A stretch of DNA of 64,000 nt from NCBI GenBank assembly GCA_017052515.1, contig JAFHKR010000039.1:1860001-1924000 (forward strand), given 5' to 3'. This document shows positions 47,151 to 55,567 of the stretch, one piece after another (positions within the stretch are counted from its first letter, which is position 1; each line of letters begins with the position of its first letter). Under the pieces are notes generated by a model that was not told where the DNA came from, did no database searches, and saw only the letters and a program-made list of their open reading frames with translations. This DNA comes from Fictibacillus nanhaiensis. GTDB taxonomy: Bacteria; Bacillota; Bacilli; Bacillales; Fictibacillaceae. The position numbers and the translations under genes were made by a program.

Positions 47151-47819
47151 TTACATGCCTCCAGTCATATATTCAGAATTCACCTTAGTCGAACGACTTA
47201 CCATTCGCCAGGACTTTAAGATTTTTAACATAACGACAATAGCATGCCCGATTTTAAATGAAATCATACAAGAAAACCGTGTTTCACTATGCATACCTTG
47301 AAATACGGGGACAACGGTTATATTCGGTGATTCTTCGAGTTTGAAAAACGTATTCAGCACTTGTATGGCTATGCCTTTAAACCCCCAAACCGTACCAGCA
47401 GCTATGGCTGATGAAGAAGCTTCACCAAGTCCGATCGCACTATGCCATTCTACTTTTTTCACTCTCATCTTCTTCAAAAATGCAGCGATTATCTGGTAAA
47501 AATGGTTGATATGCTTAAGCATCTGATTAAAAGATCGATATTGTTTTTTTATTTGTGAGAACGTGATTTTCTTCTTTTCTTTCTTCTGTCCGAGCGTCGA
47601 TTGTTTTTCTTCCCTGATCTTTACGGAATGATCTTCAGCATCTACCATGATCAGAGGCACATTCAGTTTATATGTTAAGAAACGATACATCTTAAAATTC
47701 ACTTGAATGTTACTATTATCATTTCGATGAACGAAATAAATGGAGATGTGAATCGTTGAAATACTTACTACGATTAATAAAATTAGTAAAAATCCAAATA
47801 AAATTGCAATCCAAACCAT
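47151..47819 (-). CDS. ytfI: DUF2953 membrane protein YtfI
   Basis: A 222-residue protein with one N-terminal transmembrane helix (WIAILFGFLLILLIVVSIST, 3-22) and a beta-rich extracytoplasmic or cytoplasmic domain (HISIYFVHRNDNSNIQ, then KVEWHSAIGLGEASSSAIAA near 120-140). It matches B. subtilis YtfI in position and size and is coupled to ytfJ, so a sporulation role is likely but unproven. Confidence 0.9.
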   Translation of the reverse strand: MVWIAILFGFLLILLIVVSISTIHISIYFVHRNDNSNIQVNFKMYRFLTYKLNVPLIMVDAEDHSVKIREEKQSTLGQKKEKKKITFSQIKKQYRSFNQMLKHINHFYQIIAAFLKKMRVKKVEWHSAIGLGEASSSAIAAGTVWGFKGIAIQVLNTFFKLEESPNITVVPVFQGMHSETRFSCMISFKIGHAIVVMLKILKSWRMVSRSTKVNSEYMTGGM

Positions 47820-47967
47820 ACATGCTCTTCCCTTCTGTTATCTCTTCATTATGGGCAGAGGTCATACAATCTAAACGTTATGAAGTCTGTTACAATAGAA
47901 TCAAGAATTCGATTGCATGACTCAGAACAAAATAGTGAAGCAGATAAATTTAAGGGAGGAAGACAAT

Positions 47968-48765
47968 ATGGCTGTTCGCAATAAAATTTTCTTTTTTTAC
48001 AAAAAGGAAGAACGTACTCTAGAGAAGATCCACTCATTACTTTCCTTGGCCAAAACAGAGGGATTCGAAATAGTCGAAGATGAGAAAGAAGCTAATATCA
48101 TAGCTAGTATCGGTGGTGACGGTACCTTCTTACAAGCAGTCCGAAAAACAGGCTTTAGAGATGATTGTTTGTATGTCGGAGTTAGTACACTCGAGAATGA
48201 ATTTTATTGTGATTTTCATATTGATGATCAAGCCGGTATGATTGAAGCAATGAAAAACGAACAAGTTGAAGTTAGAAAGTATCCTGCTCTATCGGTAAAC
48301 ATTGATGGACAAGGGTCATTTTTTTGCTTAAACGAATGTTCTCTTCGTTCTTCTATTATCCGAACTCTTGAGATTGATGTCTTCATTGATGATTTGTATT
48401 TCGAAACCTTTCGTGGTGACGGAATGATCATTTCGACTCCTACAGGCAGTACGGCTTATAATAAATCAGTTAACGGTGCAGTCGTTGACCCGATGCTTGC
48501 CTGCTATCAAATCAGTGAGCTCGCCTCATTAAATAACAATCATTATCGCACGCTAGGTTCATCGTTTATTCTCAGTGATAACCGTAAGATGACCTTAAAG
48601 ATCAAGCATGATAACAGCCATTATCCGATTATTGGTATGGACAACGAGGCAATGAGCATTAAACATTGTGAAACCTTACATTTTGAGCTCACGAGTAAAA
48701 GGATCAAGACAGTAAAATTAAAAGACAATTCTTTCTGGCATAAAGTAAAAAGAAGCTTTTTATAA
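47968..48765 (+). CDS. nadK: NAD kinase (second Bacillus paralogue, PpnKB/NadK2)
   Basis: Phosphorylates NAD to NADP. The 265 residues show SIGGDGTFLQAVR near 50, STLENEFYCDF (variant of the usual G-x-x-G-F-L), CLNECSLRSS (NE motif), and TPTGSTAYNKSVNGAVVDP. ATG at 47968 has GGGAGG 8 bases upstream; an upstream in-frame start at 47917 has none. Divergent from ytfI and converging with ytcJ. Confidence 0.96.
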   Translation: MAVRNKIFFFYKKEERTLEKIHSLLSLAKTEGFEIVEDEKEANIIASIGGDGTFLQAVRKTGFRDDCLYVGVSTLENEFYCDFHIDDQAGMIEAMKNEQVEVRKYPALSVNIDGQGSFFCLNECSLRSSIIRTLEIDVFIDDLYFETFRGDGMIISTPTGSTAYNKSVNGAVVDPMLACYQISELASLNNNHYRTLGSSFILSDNRKMTLKIKHDNSHYPIIGMDNEAMSIKHCETLHFELTSKRIKTVKLKDNSFWHKVKRSFL

Positions 48766-48782
48766 GGCATAAGTCATAAAAG

Positions 48783-48816
48783 AAAACAGCTTGCATCCTT
48801 TATGCAAGCTGTTTTT
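48783..48816. terminator. Bidirectional terminator between NAD kinase and ytcJ
   Basis: AAAACAGCTTGCAT / ATGCAAGCTGTTTT with a 5-nt loop and U-runs both ways. Confidence 0.92.
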
Positions 48817-48823
48817 CTTCTAT

Positions 48824-50428
48824 TTATGCTAGGTTATTCTCACGTTTGTTCTCATAGACGATATCACCATCAACAATCGTGAATACCACCTTAGACTCTA
48901 AGATCTCATCTTCTGAAACCTTAAAAAGATCCCGGTCTAAGACAGTAAAATCAGCGAAGTATCCTTCTTTAATAATCCCTTTAACATCCTCTTGCATGAT
49001 CGCAGAAGCACTTCCGATTGTATATAACGTTATCGCTTCAAACATCGTTAATTTTTGTTCTGGAACATATCCTTCATGATGCTCTCCTGGTTTTCTTCGG
49101 GTAACCGCTGCAAATATACCCAGAAGCGGGTTCACCGGTTCGATTGGAGCGTCAGAGCCTCCTGCACAAATCAATTGTTCATCAAGCAATCTTTTGAAAG
49201 GGAACGCATTTGAAATTCGATCTGTACCGAGCCGTTCGATCAACCAGGGAAAATCTGATGCTACAAAGCCCGGTTGTAAATCTAATATGACAGGTAGTTG
49301 CTTCATGTCAGCAATCAAATCATCATCCACTAGTCCAACATGAATAAGACGATCTCTACCTTCTTTTGCCGGGTTGTTCTTTATCGCTTCAATCGTTTGC
49401 CTCAAAGCCATATCACCAATCGTATGGACAGCTACATTCATATGGTGGTCTCTCGCTTTTTGAACAAGTTTGGCAAGTTTTTTATCAGTATGAATCGATA
49501 CACCTGATGTTTCAGGAGCATCATTATAAGGCTGAGAGAGCCAAGCGGTCCGCCCTCCAAAAGCTCCATCTGCAAATATTTTTAGTGCGCCATACTCTAC
49601 AAAAGGCAACTCATATTCCTTTTTTACATTTATGAAGTCCTCAAAAGCTTCATGATGTACTAAAAGGTGGGCACGAAACTTAATTTCTTCTCCATCGATG
49701 ACAGATTTATAAGCACTCAACGGTCTTTCAACATACCCGTAATAACTTAAGTCTTCTGAATGACCTCCTGTTAATCCTAGTGAAAGCAAATCTTTGATAG
49801 AGGTCCTTAAGGCAGTATTTAAATAGTTCTGTGAACCTTCTGGCACAACTTTCTTCACAAGTTCTGCTGCACTATCATGTAGAAGCCCTGTTGCTTCTCC
49901 ATCAGTATCTCTTACGATAATTCCACCTGGAGGATCAATCGTATCCTTTGTAATACCAGCCAATTCTAAAGCTTTCGTGTTTGCTAAAAATGCATGACGA
50001 CACACTCTGGATAAAAGGACAGGCCGTCCTCCTGAAATATCATCTAGTTCTTGCCTATGAAAAATCTTACGGTCGATAAAATTGTTCTCGTTCCAGCCTT
50101 CTCCGAGCAACCATTCATCGGATGTAAGAGTACTTGCTTTCTCTCGCAAAGCATGCTCCATCTCTTCAGCAGAATTCATTTCTGAAAGATTAAGTTTTAT
50201 CAATTTTTCACCGTGACCGAGCAAATGCAGATGACTGTCTACAAAACCTGGATACATAACATATCCTTTTAGATCGACTTTTTTTGTAATATGCTCGCTA
50301 AACGTTTTTGATAAATCTTTTTCCGCGCCAGTTTTAATAATTTTGCCGTTTTCTACGTAAACAGCTTCAATATGCTCACCTTCATTAACCATCGTATAGA
50401 TTTTTCCGTTAAAAAAGAGCGTCCCCAA
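48824..50428 (-). CDS. ytcJ: Amidohydrolase YtcJ
   Basis: A 534-residue amidohydrolase-3 family enzyme. Metal-binding HxH in GFVDSHLHLLGHGE near 60, IFADGAFGGRTAWL, HTIGDMALRQ, and GGSDAPIEPVNPLLG near 425. The start is TTG at 50428, nine bases after GGTGG. Substrate unknown (the family includes N-substituted formamide and other amide hydrolases). Adjacent to mbcS, as in B. subtilis. Confidence 0.92.
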   Translation of the reverse strand: MGTLFFNGKIYTMVNEGEHIEAVYVENGKIIKTGAEKDLSKTFSEHITKKVDLKGYVMYPGFVDSHLHLLGHGEKLIKLNLSEMNSAEEMEHALREKASTLTSDEWLLGEGWNENNFIDRKIFHRQELDDISGGRPVLLSRVCRHAFLANTKALELAGITKDTIDPPGGIIVRDTDGEATGLLHDSAAELVKKVVPEGSQNYLNTALRTSIKDLLSLGLTGGHSEDLSYYGYVERPLSAYKSVIDGEEIKFRAHLLVHHEAFEDFINVKKEYELPFVEYGALKIFADGAFGGRTAWLSQPYNDAPETSGVSIHTDKKLAKLVQKARDHHMNVAVHTIGDMALRQTIEAIKNNPAKEGRDRLIHVGLVDDDLIADMKQLPVILDLQPGFVASDFPWLIERLGTDRISNAFPFKRLLDEQLICAGGSDAPIEPVNPLLGIFAAVTRRKPGEHHEGYVPEQKLTMFEAITLYTIGSASAIMQEDVKGIIKEGYFADFTVLDRDLFKVSEDEILESKVVFTIVDGDIVYENKRENNLA

Positions 50429-50485
50429 TTGATTTGACCACCTTTACCAATCATCTTTTTACAGTAGTATAACGTAAATACCAAA

Positions 50486-50513
50486 CAAAAAAGCAGATAA
50501 AGTATCTGCTTTT
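50486..50513 (-). terminator. mbcS terminator
   Basis: Perfect 11-bp stem AAAAGCAGATA/TATCTGCTTTT with a 3-nt loop and further U on the minus strand, 10 bp past the mbcS stop. Confidence 0.88.
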
Positions 50514-50523
50514 CTTTAAAACA

Positions 50524-52098
50524 TCATCTAGTCTTAGATGCTTCTAACTGACGCAGCTCGATACGTCTGATCTTTCCTGAGGTTGTCTTAGGAAGATCAT
50601 CAACATATTCTATCGATCTTGGGTATTTATACGGAGCCGTAAGTTCTTTTACGTGTTCTTGAAGCTCTTTTGTTAGAGCATCGTTATTTGCCGTTTGATC
50701 TCGTAAAACAACAAACGCTTTAACAATATGACCCCGTATTTCATCTGGGCTTGCTACTACCGCACATTCTTTAACAGCAGGATGCTTTACAAGGGCGTCC
50801 TCAACTTCAAAAGGACCGATCGTATAGCCTGATGAGATGATAATATCGTCACCTCTGCCTTCAAACCAAAAATAACCTTCAGCATCTTTCTTTGCTTTAT
50901 CACCCGTAACATAATAGTCGCCACGGAAAGCCATCATCGTTCGATCTCGGTCTTTGTAATATTCTTTAAAGAGAGCAGGACAATTTTTATGAACAGCAAT
51001 ATCTCCAACTTCTCCAGCAGTAACAGGTTTTCCGTTCTCATCAATCACGTCAACATCGTTTCCAGGCGTTGGTTTACCCATCGAACCTGGCTTGATTTCC
51101 ATACCTTCCATCGTACCGACTAATAACGTATTCTCTGTTTGCCCATAACCATCACGGACTTTGATGTGGAAGTACTTTTCGAATGTATCGATTACTTCTC
51201 GGTTTAACGGTTCGCCAGCTGATACAGCGCTCCTTAGTTGTGGTAACTTATATTGATTCAAATTATCTACTTTTGCCATTAAACGATACTCTGTTGGTGT
51301 ACAACATAATACAGAGATCTGCTGATCTTGCAAAAGCGTTAAATATTTTTTCGGATCGAACTTCCCTTGATAGACAAATCCGGTTGAACCTGTGCCTAAT
51401 GTTGATAAGAATGGACTCCAAATCCACTTCTGCCAACCAGGTCCTGCAGTTGCCCAAACCTTGTCATCTTCTGAAATATTGAGCCAGCTTTTAGCAGCTG
51501 TACGAATATGAGCATAGGCCCATCCGTGTGTATGTACAACACCTTTAGGCTGGCCTGTTGTACCAGAAGTATAAGACAAAAAAGCCATATCATCTTTTGC
51601 TGTTTCAGGAGACTTGTAGGAAACGCTTACATTATTCGTGATCGCTTGTAAGCTTAACCAATTTTCTGTCTCCCCGTTCGCACTGATCTTATATGTAAGA
51701 GTAGGTAAGTCGTCTTTGATCTCATTAACTTGCTCTGTAAAGCGGTAATCAGCAATGATTGCTTTAGCTTCACTATGTTGGACACGGTAGCTCAGATCCT
51801 TAGCTCGTAACATTTCTGAACATGGTATAACAGATATTCCAGCTTTCAAACAAGCGATATACACCGCATATGTTTCGATCAATCTCGGCATGATGATCAG
51901 AACTCGATCACCTTTAGCCAATCCTAGTTCTTCTAAAGAGTTCGCAATCTGATTCGCTCTGTCTAGGAGGTTCTTATAGGTGATCTCCTCTGTAACGCCT
52001 TGTTCATCCATCCAGATTAAAGCTTTTTTTTCAGGGTTTAAAGCATACTTTTCCATTTCTTCTGTTAAATTATAAATGCTAGGAGCTATCAAATTCAT
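50524..52098 (-). CDS. mbcS: Acyl-CoA synthetase MbcS (YtcI)
   Basis: AMP-forming acyl-CoA ligase; the B. subtilis orthologue (MbcS) activates methylbutyrate and other short branched acids. The 524 residues carry the adenylation motif SYTSGTTGQPKGVVHTHGW near 180, DGYGQTENTLLVGT, YVTGDKAKKDAEGYFWFEGR, and the C-terminal PKTTSGKIRRIEL with its acyl-adenylate lysine. ATG at 52098 has AAAGGG 8 bases upstream; a GTG three codons earlier overlaps that site. Confidence 0.93.
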   Translation of the reverse strand: MNLIAPSIYNLTEEMEKYALNPEKKALIWMDEQGVTEEITYKNLLDRANQIANSLEELGLAKGDRVLIIMPRLIETYAVYIACLKAGISVIPCSEMLRAKDLSYRVQHSEAKAIIADYRFTEQVNEIKDDLPTLTYKISANGETENWLSLQAITNNVSVSYKSPETAKDDMAFLSYTSGTTGQPKGVVHTHGWAYAHIRTAAKSWLNISEDDKVWATAGPGWQKWIWSPFLSTLGTGSTGFVYQGKFDPKKYLTLLQDQQISVLCCTPTEYRLMAKVDNLNQYKLPQLRSAVSAGEPLNREVIDTFEKYFHIKVRDGYGQTENTLLVGTMEGMEIKPGSMGKPTPGNDVDVIDENGKPVTAGEVGDIAVHKNCPALFKEYYKDRDRTMMAFRGDYYVTGDKAKKDAEGYFWFEGRGDDIIISSGYTIGPFEVEDALVKHPAVKECAVVASPDEIRGHIVKAFVVLRDQTANNDALTKELQEHVKELTAPYKYPRSIEYVDDLPKTTSGKIRRIELRQLEASKTR

Positions 52099-52190
52099 TT
52101 CTTTCACCCTTTCAATTCATGTTGTTCTTTACCATTATAATATATTTTAGAAAATTTTTAAAATTTAGTCATATATGAACAAAAATAAAA

Positions 52191-52211
52191 GGAGCGGGGA
52201 CAACCCGCTCC
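52191..52211 (-). terminator. SASP gene terminator
   Basis: Perfect 8-bp GC-rich stem GGAGCGGG/CCCGCTCC with a 5-nt loop, then TTTTATTTTTG on the minus strand. Confidence 0.9.
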
Positions 52212-52226
52212 GTTAGCCATTACTAT

Positions 52227-52412
52227 TTATTTAGAGTATCCACCTAGAGCTTGAGCTACTAGACGCTTAGTGATTTCTCCACCTACAGATCCGTTAGCAC
52301 GTGCAGTTGAATCTGGTCCAAGGTTTACACCGAATTCAGAAGCGATTTCATACTTCATTTGGTCTACAGCTTGTTGTGCACCTGGTACTACTAATTGGTT
52401 TTGGTTTGCCAT
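52227..52412 (-). CDS. Alpha/beta-type small acid-soluble spore protein
   Basis: A 61-residue DNA-binding spore protein that protects the spore chromosome. Seen: [20 protein letters not shown] (with the GPR cleavage-type EFG region) and [19 protein letters not shown] at 52412 with AAAGGAGG. In B. subtilis this position holds sspA. A sigma-G-like promoter lies upstream. Confidence 0.97.
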   Translation of the reverse strand: MANQNQLVVPGAQQAVDQMKYEIASEFGVNLGPDSTARANGSVGGEITKRLVAQALGGYSK

Positions 52413-52436
52413 GTTGTTTCACCTCCTTTGTACTAA

Positions 52437-52467
52437 TAAGATGTGTCTAAATGGCCGATTCAATTCT
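52437..52467 (-). promoter_or_regulatory. Candidate sigma-G promoter of the SASP gene
   Basis: Minus-strand AGAATT (52462-52467), 18-bp spacer, CATCTTA (52437-52443), a partial match to TGAATA-CATACTA. Confidence 0.35.
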
Positions 52468-52527
52468 TGGAAATTGTTGTGTGTGTTGCCATTTAGGATA
52501 TTAGTTAAAAGAATATTTTTGAATGCA

Positions 52528-52662
52528 GTTGATTTCTTCTCACACTTGCTCGCTTTCCATAGGGCGAACGATGAGCCTCCTGCTGCTTTGCACCATTAGG
52601 ATTAACAGTCTCCACCTGATTGCTCGTCCGATAGGAGTCGGGAATCTTACACTTCAATCAAC
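52528..52662 (-). repeat. Dispersed foldback repeat, copy D (diverged)
   Basis: A 135-bp element with GTTGATT and AATCAAC ends and the GCTCGCTTTCC ... GGAGTC framework, but with many substitutions in the GC-rich centre. It is inverted relative to copy E 214 bp away. Open frames across it are spurious. Confidence 0.75.
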
Positions 52663-52875
52663 CTGCAAAGAAGAAACAATGGAAATGCAAAAGCTACAGC
52701 TCTTATAATAAAAAAGCCCGCACAATGTGCAGACTTTTTCACTTGGTTTGTATCTTGTTGCTATAATTTTTTCAGAATTGAAGCGTGCCTGAATCAAACC
52801 GCTACATGTTATCAGGTGTTTAAAAATTTCTTTATTAAGGTGTTTCTTACTATTCTGTTTCTTCCTCATTGACAA
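52663..52875. other. Spacer between repeat copies D and E
   Basis: No gene is visible here. It holds a terminator-like hairpin (AAAAAGTCTGCAC / GTGCGGGCTTTTTT, 52709-52741) that would act on minus-strand transcripts, probably those reading from thiI through copy E. The rest is AT-rich and unremarkable. Confidence 0.6.
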
Positions 52876-53003
52876 GTTGATTGGAGTGTAAGGTGCGAGA
52901 CTCCTGCGGGACAAGCGGTCAGGTGAGACCCTTAAGGGCGCAAAGCGGCAAGGGGCTCACCGCCTGCCCCGCGGAAAGCGAGCAACCTGAAACGGAGATC
53001 AAC
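52876..53003 (+). repeat. Dispersed foldback repeat, copy E (full length)
   Basis: A 128-bp core, GTTGATTGGAGTG to GAGATCAAC, six mismatches from copy C 32 kb away. Arms GCGGGACAAGCGG / CCGCCTGCCCCGC and GGTGAG/CTCACC fold into one long hairpin with an inner loop CTTAAGGGCGCAAAGCGG. It lies 44 bp past the thiI stop. Confidence 0.85.
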
Positions 53004-53047
53004 TGCTTTCAAGAACTAACACCATGCCTTACTACTAAAAGTTCCTT

Positions 53048-54259
53048 TTAGAGCAAATCATCAAACGTTTCGTCCGCTGATTTCCCTTCTTCAAGAATCA
53101 GCGTCTCAACTTCATTAACCGCTTCTTCAATCAACTCTTCAAGGTTCTCAATATTTTTCTCGTACCGAATCGCTTTCTCACGTTTCGGCTTAGTCTTTGG
53201 TGCAGATGGCAAGAAAATCGTACAGCAATCTTCATAAGGACGAATTGAGATCTCGTATGTTCCAATTTTATGCGACAAATTCATGATCTCTAGCTTATCC
53301 ATTGTAATAACAGGACGAAGAATAGGCATGTTCGTTACTTCATTAATTGCATACATGCTGTGCATCGTTTGACTTGCAACTTGACCGAGGTTCTCTCCGT
53401 TTGCGATAGCCATCGCATGGTTGTTCTCTGCTAATCGTTCAGTAATTCTTAGCATGACTCTTCTCATAATCGTCATGCTATAACTAGAAGGAATCTTATC
53501 TTTAATGGTTTGTTGGATTTTTGTAAATGGAACAACATGAAGCTTAATCTTGCCTCCGCTGTAGCGAGTAAGTTCTTGCGTCAGATCAACTACTTTTTGC
53601 TTTGCTCGTTCACTTGTGAAAGGCGGACTATGGAAATGAACCCCTTCAATTCGAACGCCGCGTTTCATCGTTAGATAACCAGCTACTGGACTGTCGATTC
53701 CTCCTGAAAGCATAAGCATCGCCTTACCGCCAACACCGATCGGAAGACCGCCAGCACCTTCAAACGATTTTGAGCTGATGTAAGTTCCTGTATCTTTTAC
53801 TTCGACTTTTACATTTACATCCGGATTATGAACATCTACCGTTAAGCCTTCTGTGTTCCTTAATAGGTATCCACCAACTTCTTGGTTAAGCTGCATGGAG
53901 TTAACTGGGAAGGACTTTAATGAGCGTTTACCTGTAACTTTAAAGGTCTTTTTCCCTTCAATCGCTTCATTAAGAGCGATTAACGCTGCTTTTTGAATGG
54001 CTTCTAAGTCATTTTCAGATCTTACTGCTAAACTGATCGAGTGGATACCAAAAATATCTTGTAAAGATTTTACGATTGGTTCATAAGATTGACCGTTTAA
54101 TTCAATAACAATTCGGTCAAAATGTTTTGAAATATTCAGCCCTTGAAATGGTCGCAGTTTTCTTTTTACCGTTTCAAAGAGCTGTGATTCGAAATGTCTT
54201 CTGTTTTTCCCTTTCAATGATAACTCACCATAACGTACGACTAAATGATCATATATCAT
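53048..54259 (-). CDS. thiI: tRNA 4-thiouridine synthase ThiI
   Basis: Makes s4U8 in tRNA. The 403 residues have an N-terminal ferredoxin-like domain, a THUMP domain (about 60-165) and a PP-loop LSGGIDSPVAGYLTMKRG near 185. No C-terminal rhodanese domain is present, as in B. subtilis. Sulfur therefore likely comes directly from the adjacent desulfurase. ATG at 54259 with GAGG at 8 bases. It follows nifZ by 5 bp. Confidence 0.96.
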   Translation of the reverse strand: MIYDHLVVRYGELSLKGKNRRHFESQLFETVKRKLRPFQGLNISKHFDRIVIELNGQSYEPIVKSLQDIFGIHSISLAVRSENDLEAIQKAALIALNEAIEGKKTFKVTGKRSLKSFPVNSMQLNQEVGGYLLRNTEGLTVDVHNPDVNVKVEVKDTGTYISSKSFEGAGGLPIGVGGKAMLMLSGGIDSPVAGYLTMKRGVRIEGVHFHSPPFTSERAKQKVVDLTQELTRYSGGKIKLHVVPFTKIQQTIKDKIPSSYSMTIMRRVMLRITERLAENNHAMAIANGENLGQVASQTMHSMYAINEVTNMPILRPVITMDKLEIMNLSHKIGTYEISIRPYEDCCTIFLPSAPKTKPKREKAIRYEKNIENLEELIEEAVNEVETLILEEGKSADETFDDLL

Positions 54260-54264
54260 CTTTA

Positions 54265-55407
54265 TTACCTCATTACCTTTTTAATATTTAATAGTTCTTC
54301 TTTAAGAACCTTTAAAGCCTTTTCTGCTTCTTTCAATGTATTTCCATAGGAGGTACTCAATCGAATAGCTGTTGAAGCACGATTTTCTCCTAATCCCATC
54401 TCTAGAAGGATACGGCTAGCTCCCCCTTGTTTTGAAGAGCATGCAGATCGAGTAGATACATACACATCTCTCTTATCAAGGGAATGGATCAGCACTTCTG
54501 GTTTGATACCCTTCACTGAAAAATTAATAATATGAGGAGCTGAGTACTTCATAGAAGTATTGATGTCTATTCCATCTATGGACCGTAACTCTTCGATTAA
54601 GAACTGCTTGATCTCAAATAAACTTTCTTTCTTTTCCTTACTCTCTTGAAGAATTAACCTTAACGCTTTTGCCATAGCTACAATACCTGCAACATTTTCA
54701 GTTCCGGCTCTTTTCTTTAATTCTTGTTCTCCACCAGTGAATAAAGAAGAGATACTCACTCCGTTCTTGACGAATAGAATACCATTTCCTTTTAGACCGT
54801 GAATTTTATGTGCAGATATGGTGCATAGATCAATTCCCCACTCTCTAAGTGGAAGATCAACCTTACCGACACCTTGAACATTGTCGACATGGAAAAAAAT
54901 CTTCGGGTGCTCTTTCAAGATTTCACCTATCTCTTGAATAGGTTGAATCGTTCCTGTTTCATTATTGACATGAATAAGTGAAACAAGTATCGTATCCGGC
55001 CGGATCGAACGCTCAAGATCTTCTAATGAGATCAAACCGTCTTGGTCCACGGGGAGATATGTTATTTCAAAACCTTGTGATTCTAGATATTGAAAGGACT
55101 CATGACTCGATGCATGCTCAACAGAAGATGTTATAAGGTGTTTACCTCGATTTTGATGTTGAAAAGCTATACCCTTAATCGCTATATTATTGCCTTCTGT
55201 ACCACCAGAGGTAAAAACCACTTCAGATGGAGCAACCTCCAATAACTGAGCAATTGACTTTCTTGCTTGCCCTAGCAACTTTTCCGCTTCTCCTCCCTTT
55301 GAGTGAAGGGAAGATGGATTGGCAAAATACTTTTCTGACACCGTTACGAACGTATCCAAAACTTCCTTATAAGGTTTTGTTGTTGCACTATTATCCAAAT
55401 AAATCAT
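54265..55407 (-). CDS. nifZ: Cysteine desulfurase NifZ
   Basis: PLP-dependent desulfurase; in B. subtilis NifZ feeds sulfur to ThiI. The 380 residues start MIYLDNSATTKP and contain GGTEGNNIAIKG, HVDNVQGVGK, the PLP lysine in SAHKIHGLKGNGILFV and the persulfide cysteine in STRSACSSKQGGAS. ATG at 55407 has GGAGG 8 bases upstream; an earlier in-frame start at 55452 lacks a site. The gene pair nifZ-thiI is typical of Bacillus. Confidence 0.95.
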   Translation of the reverse strand: MIYLDNSATTKPYKEVLDTFVTVSEKYFANPSSLHSKGGEAEKLLGQARKSIAQLLEVAPSEVVFTSGGTEGNNIAIKGIAFQHQNRGKHLITSSVEHASSHESFQYLESQGFEITYLPVDQDGLISLEDLERSIRPDTILVSLIHVNNETGTIQPIQEIGEILKEHPKIFFHVDNVQGVGKVDLPLREWGIDLCTISAHKIHGLKGNGILFVKNGVSISSLFTGGEQELKKRAGTENVAGIVAMAKALRLILQESKEKKESLFEIKQFLIEELRSIDGIDINTSMKYSAPHIINFSVKGIKPEVLIHSLDKRDVYVSTRSACSSKQGGASRILLEMGLGENRASTAIRLSTSYGNTLKEAEKALKVLKEELLNIKKVMR

Positions 55408-55533
55408 TGTTGAATCCTCCAATTTTCCATTCCAAACCGTTCTAAAACACACATTTCATTATCATACCATAATTTAGCTATCGTGCACATCATCACATAG
55501 CTCCTAGTTTTTGTTAATTTCTTTTAAACAGCA

Positions 55534-55567
55534 AAAAAACTGCAGGAAATGAATCCATACAGTTTTT
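55534..55567 (-). terminator. ezrA terminator
   Basis: AAAACTG ... CAGTTTT stem with a partly paired interior, followed by TTT; U-run on the minus strand adjacent to the ezrA stop. Confidence 0.75.

Noticed and set aside
52270-52914. Open frames across repeat copies D and E
   Set aside because: They cross repeat DNA or run antisense to the SASP gene and have no ribosome binding site.
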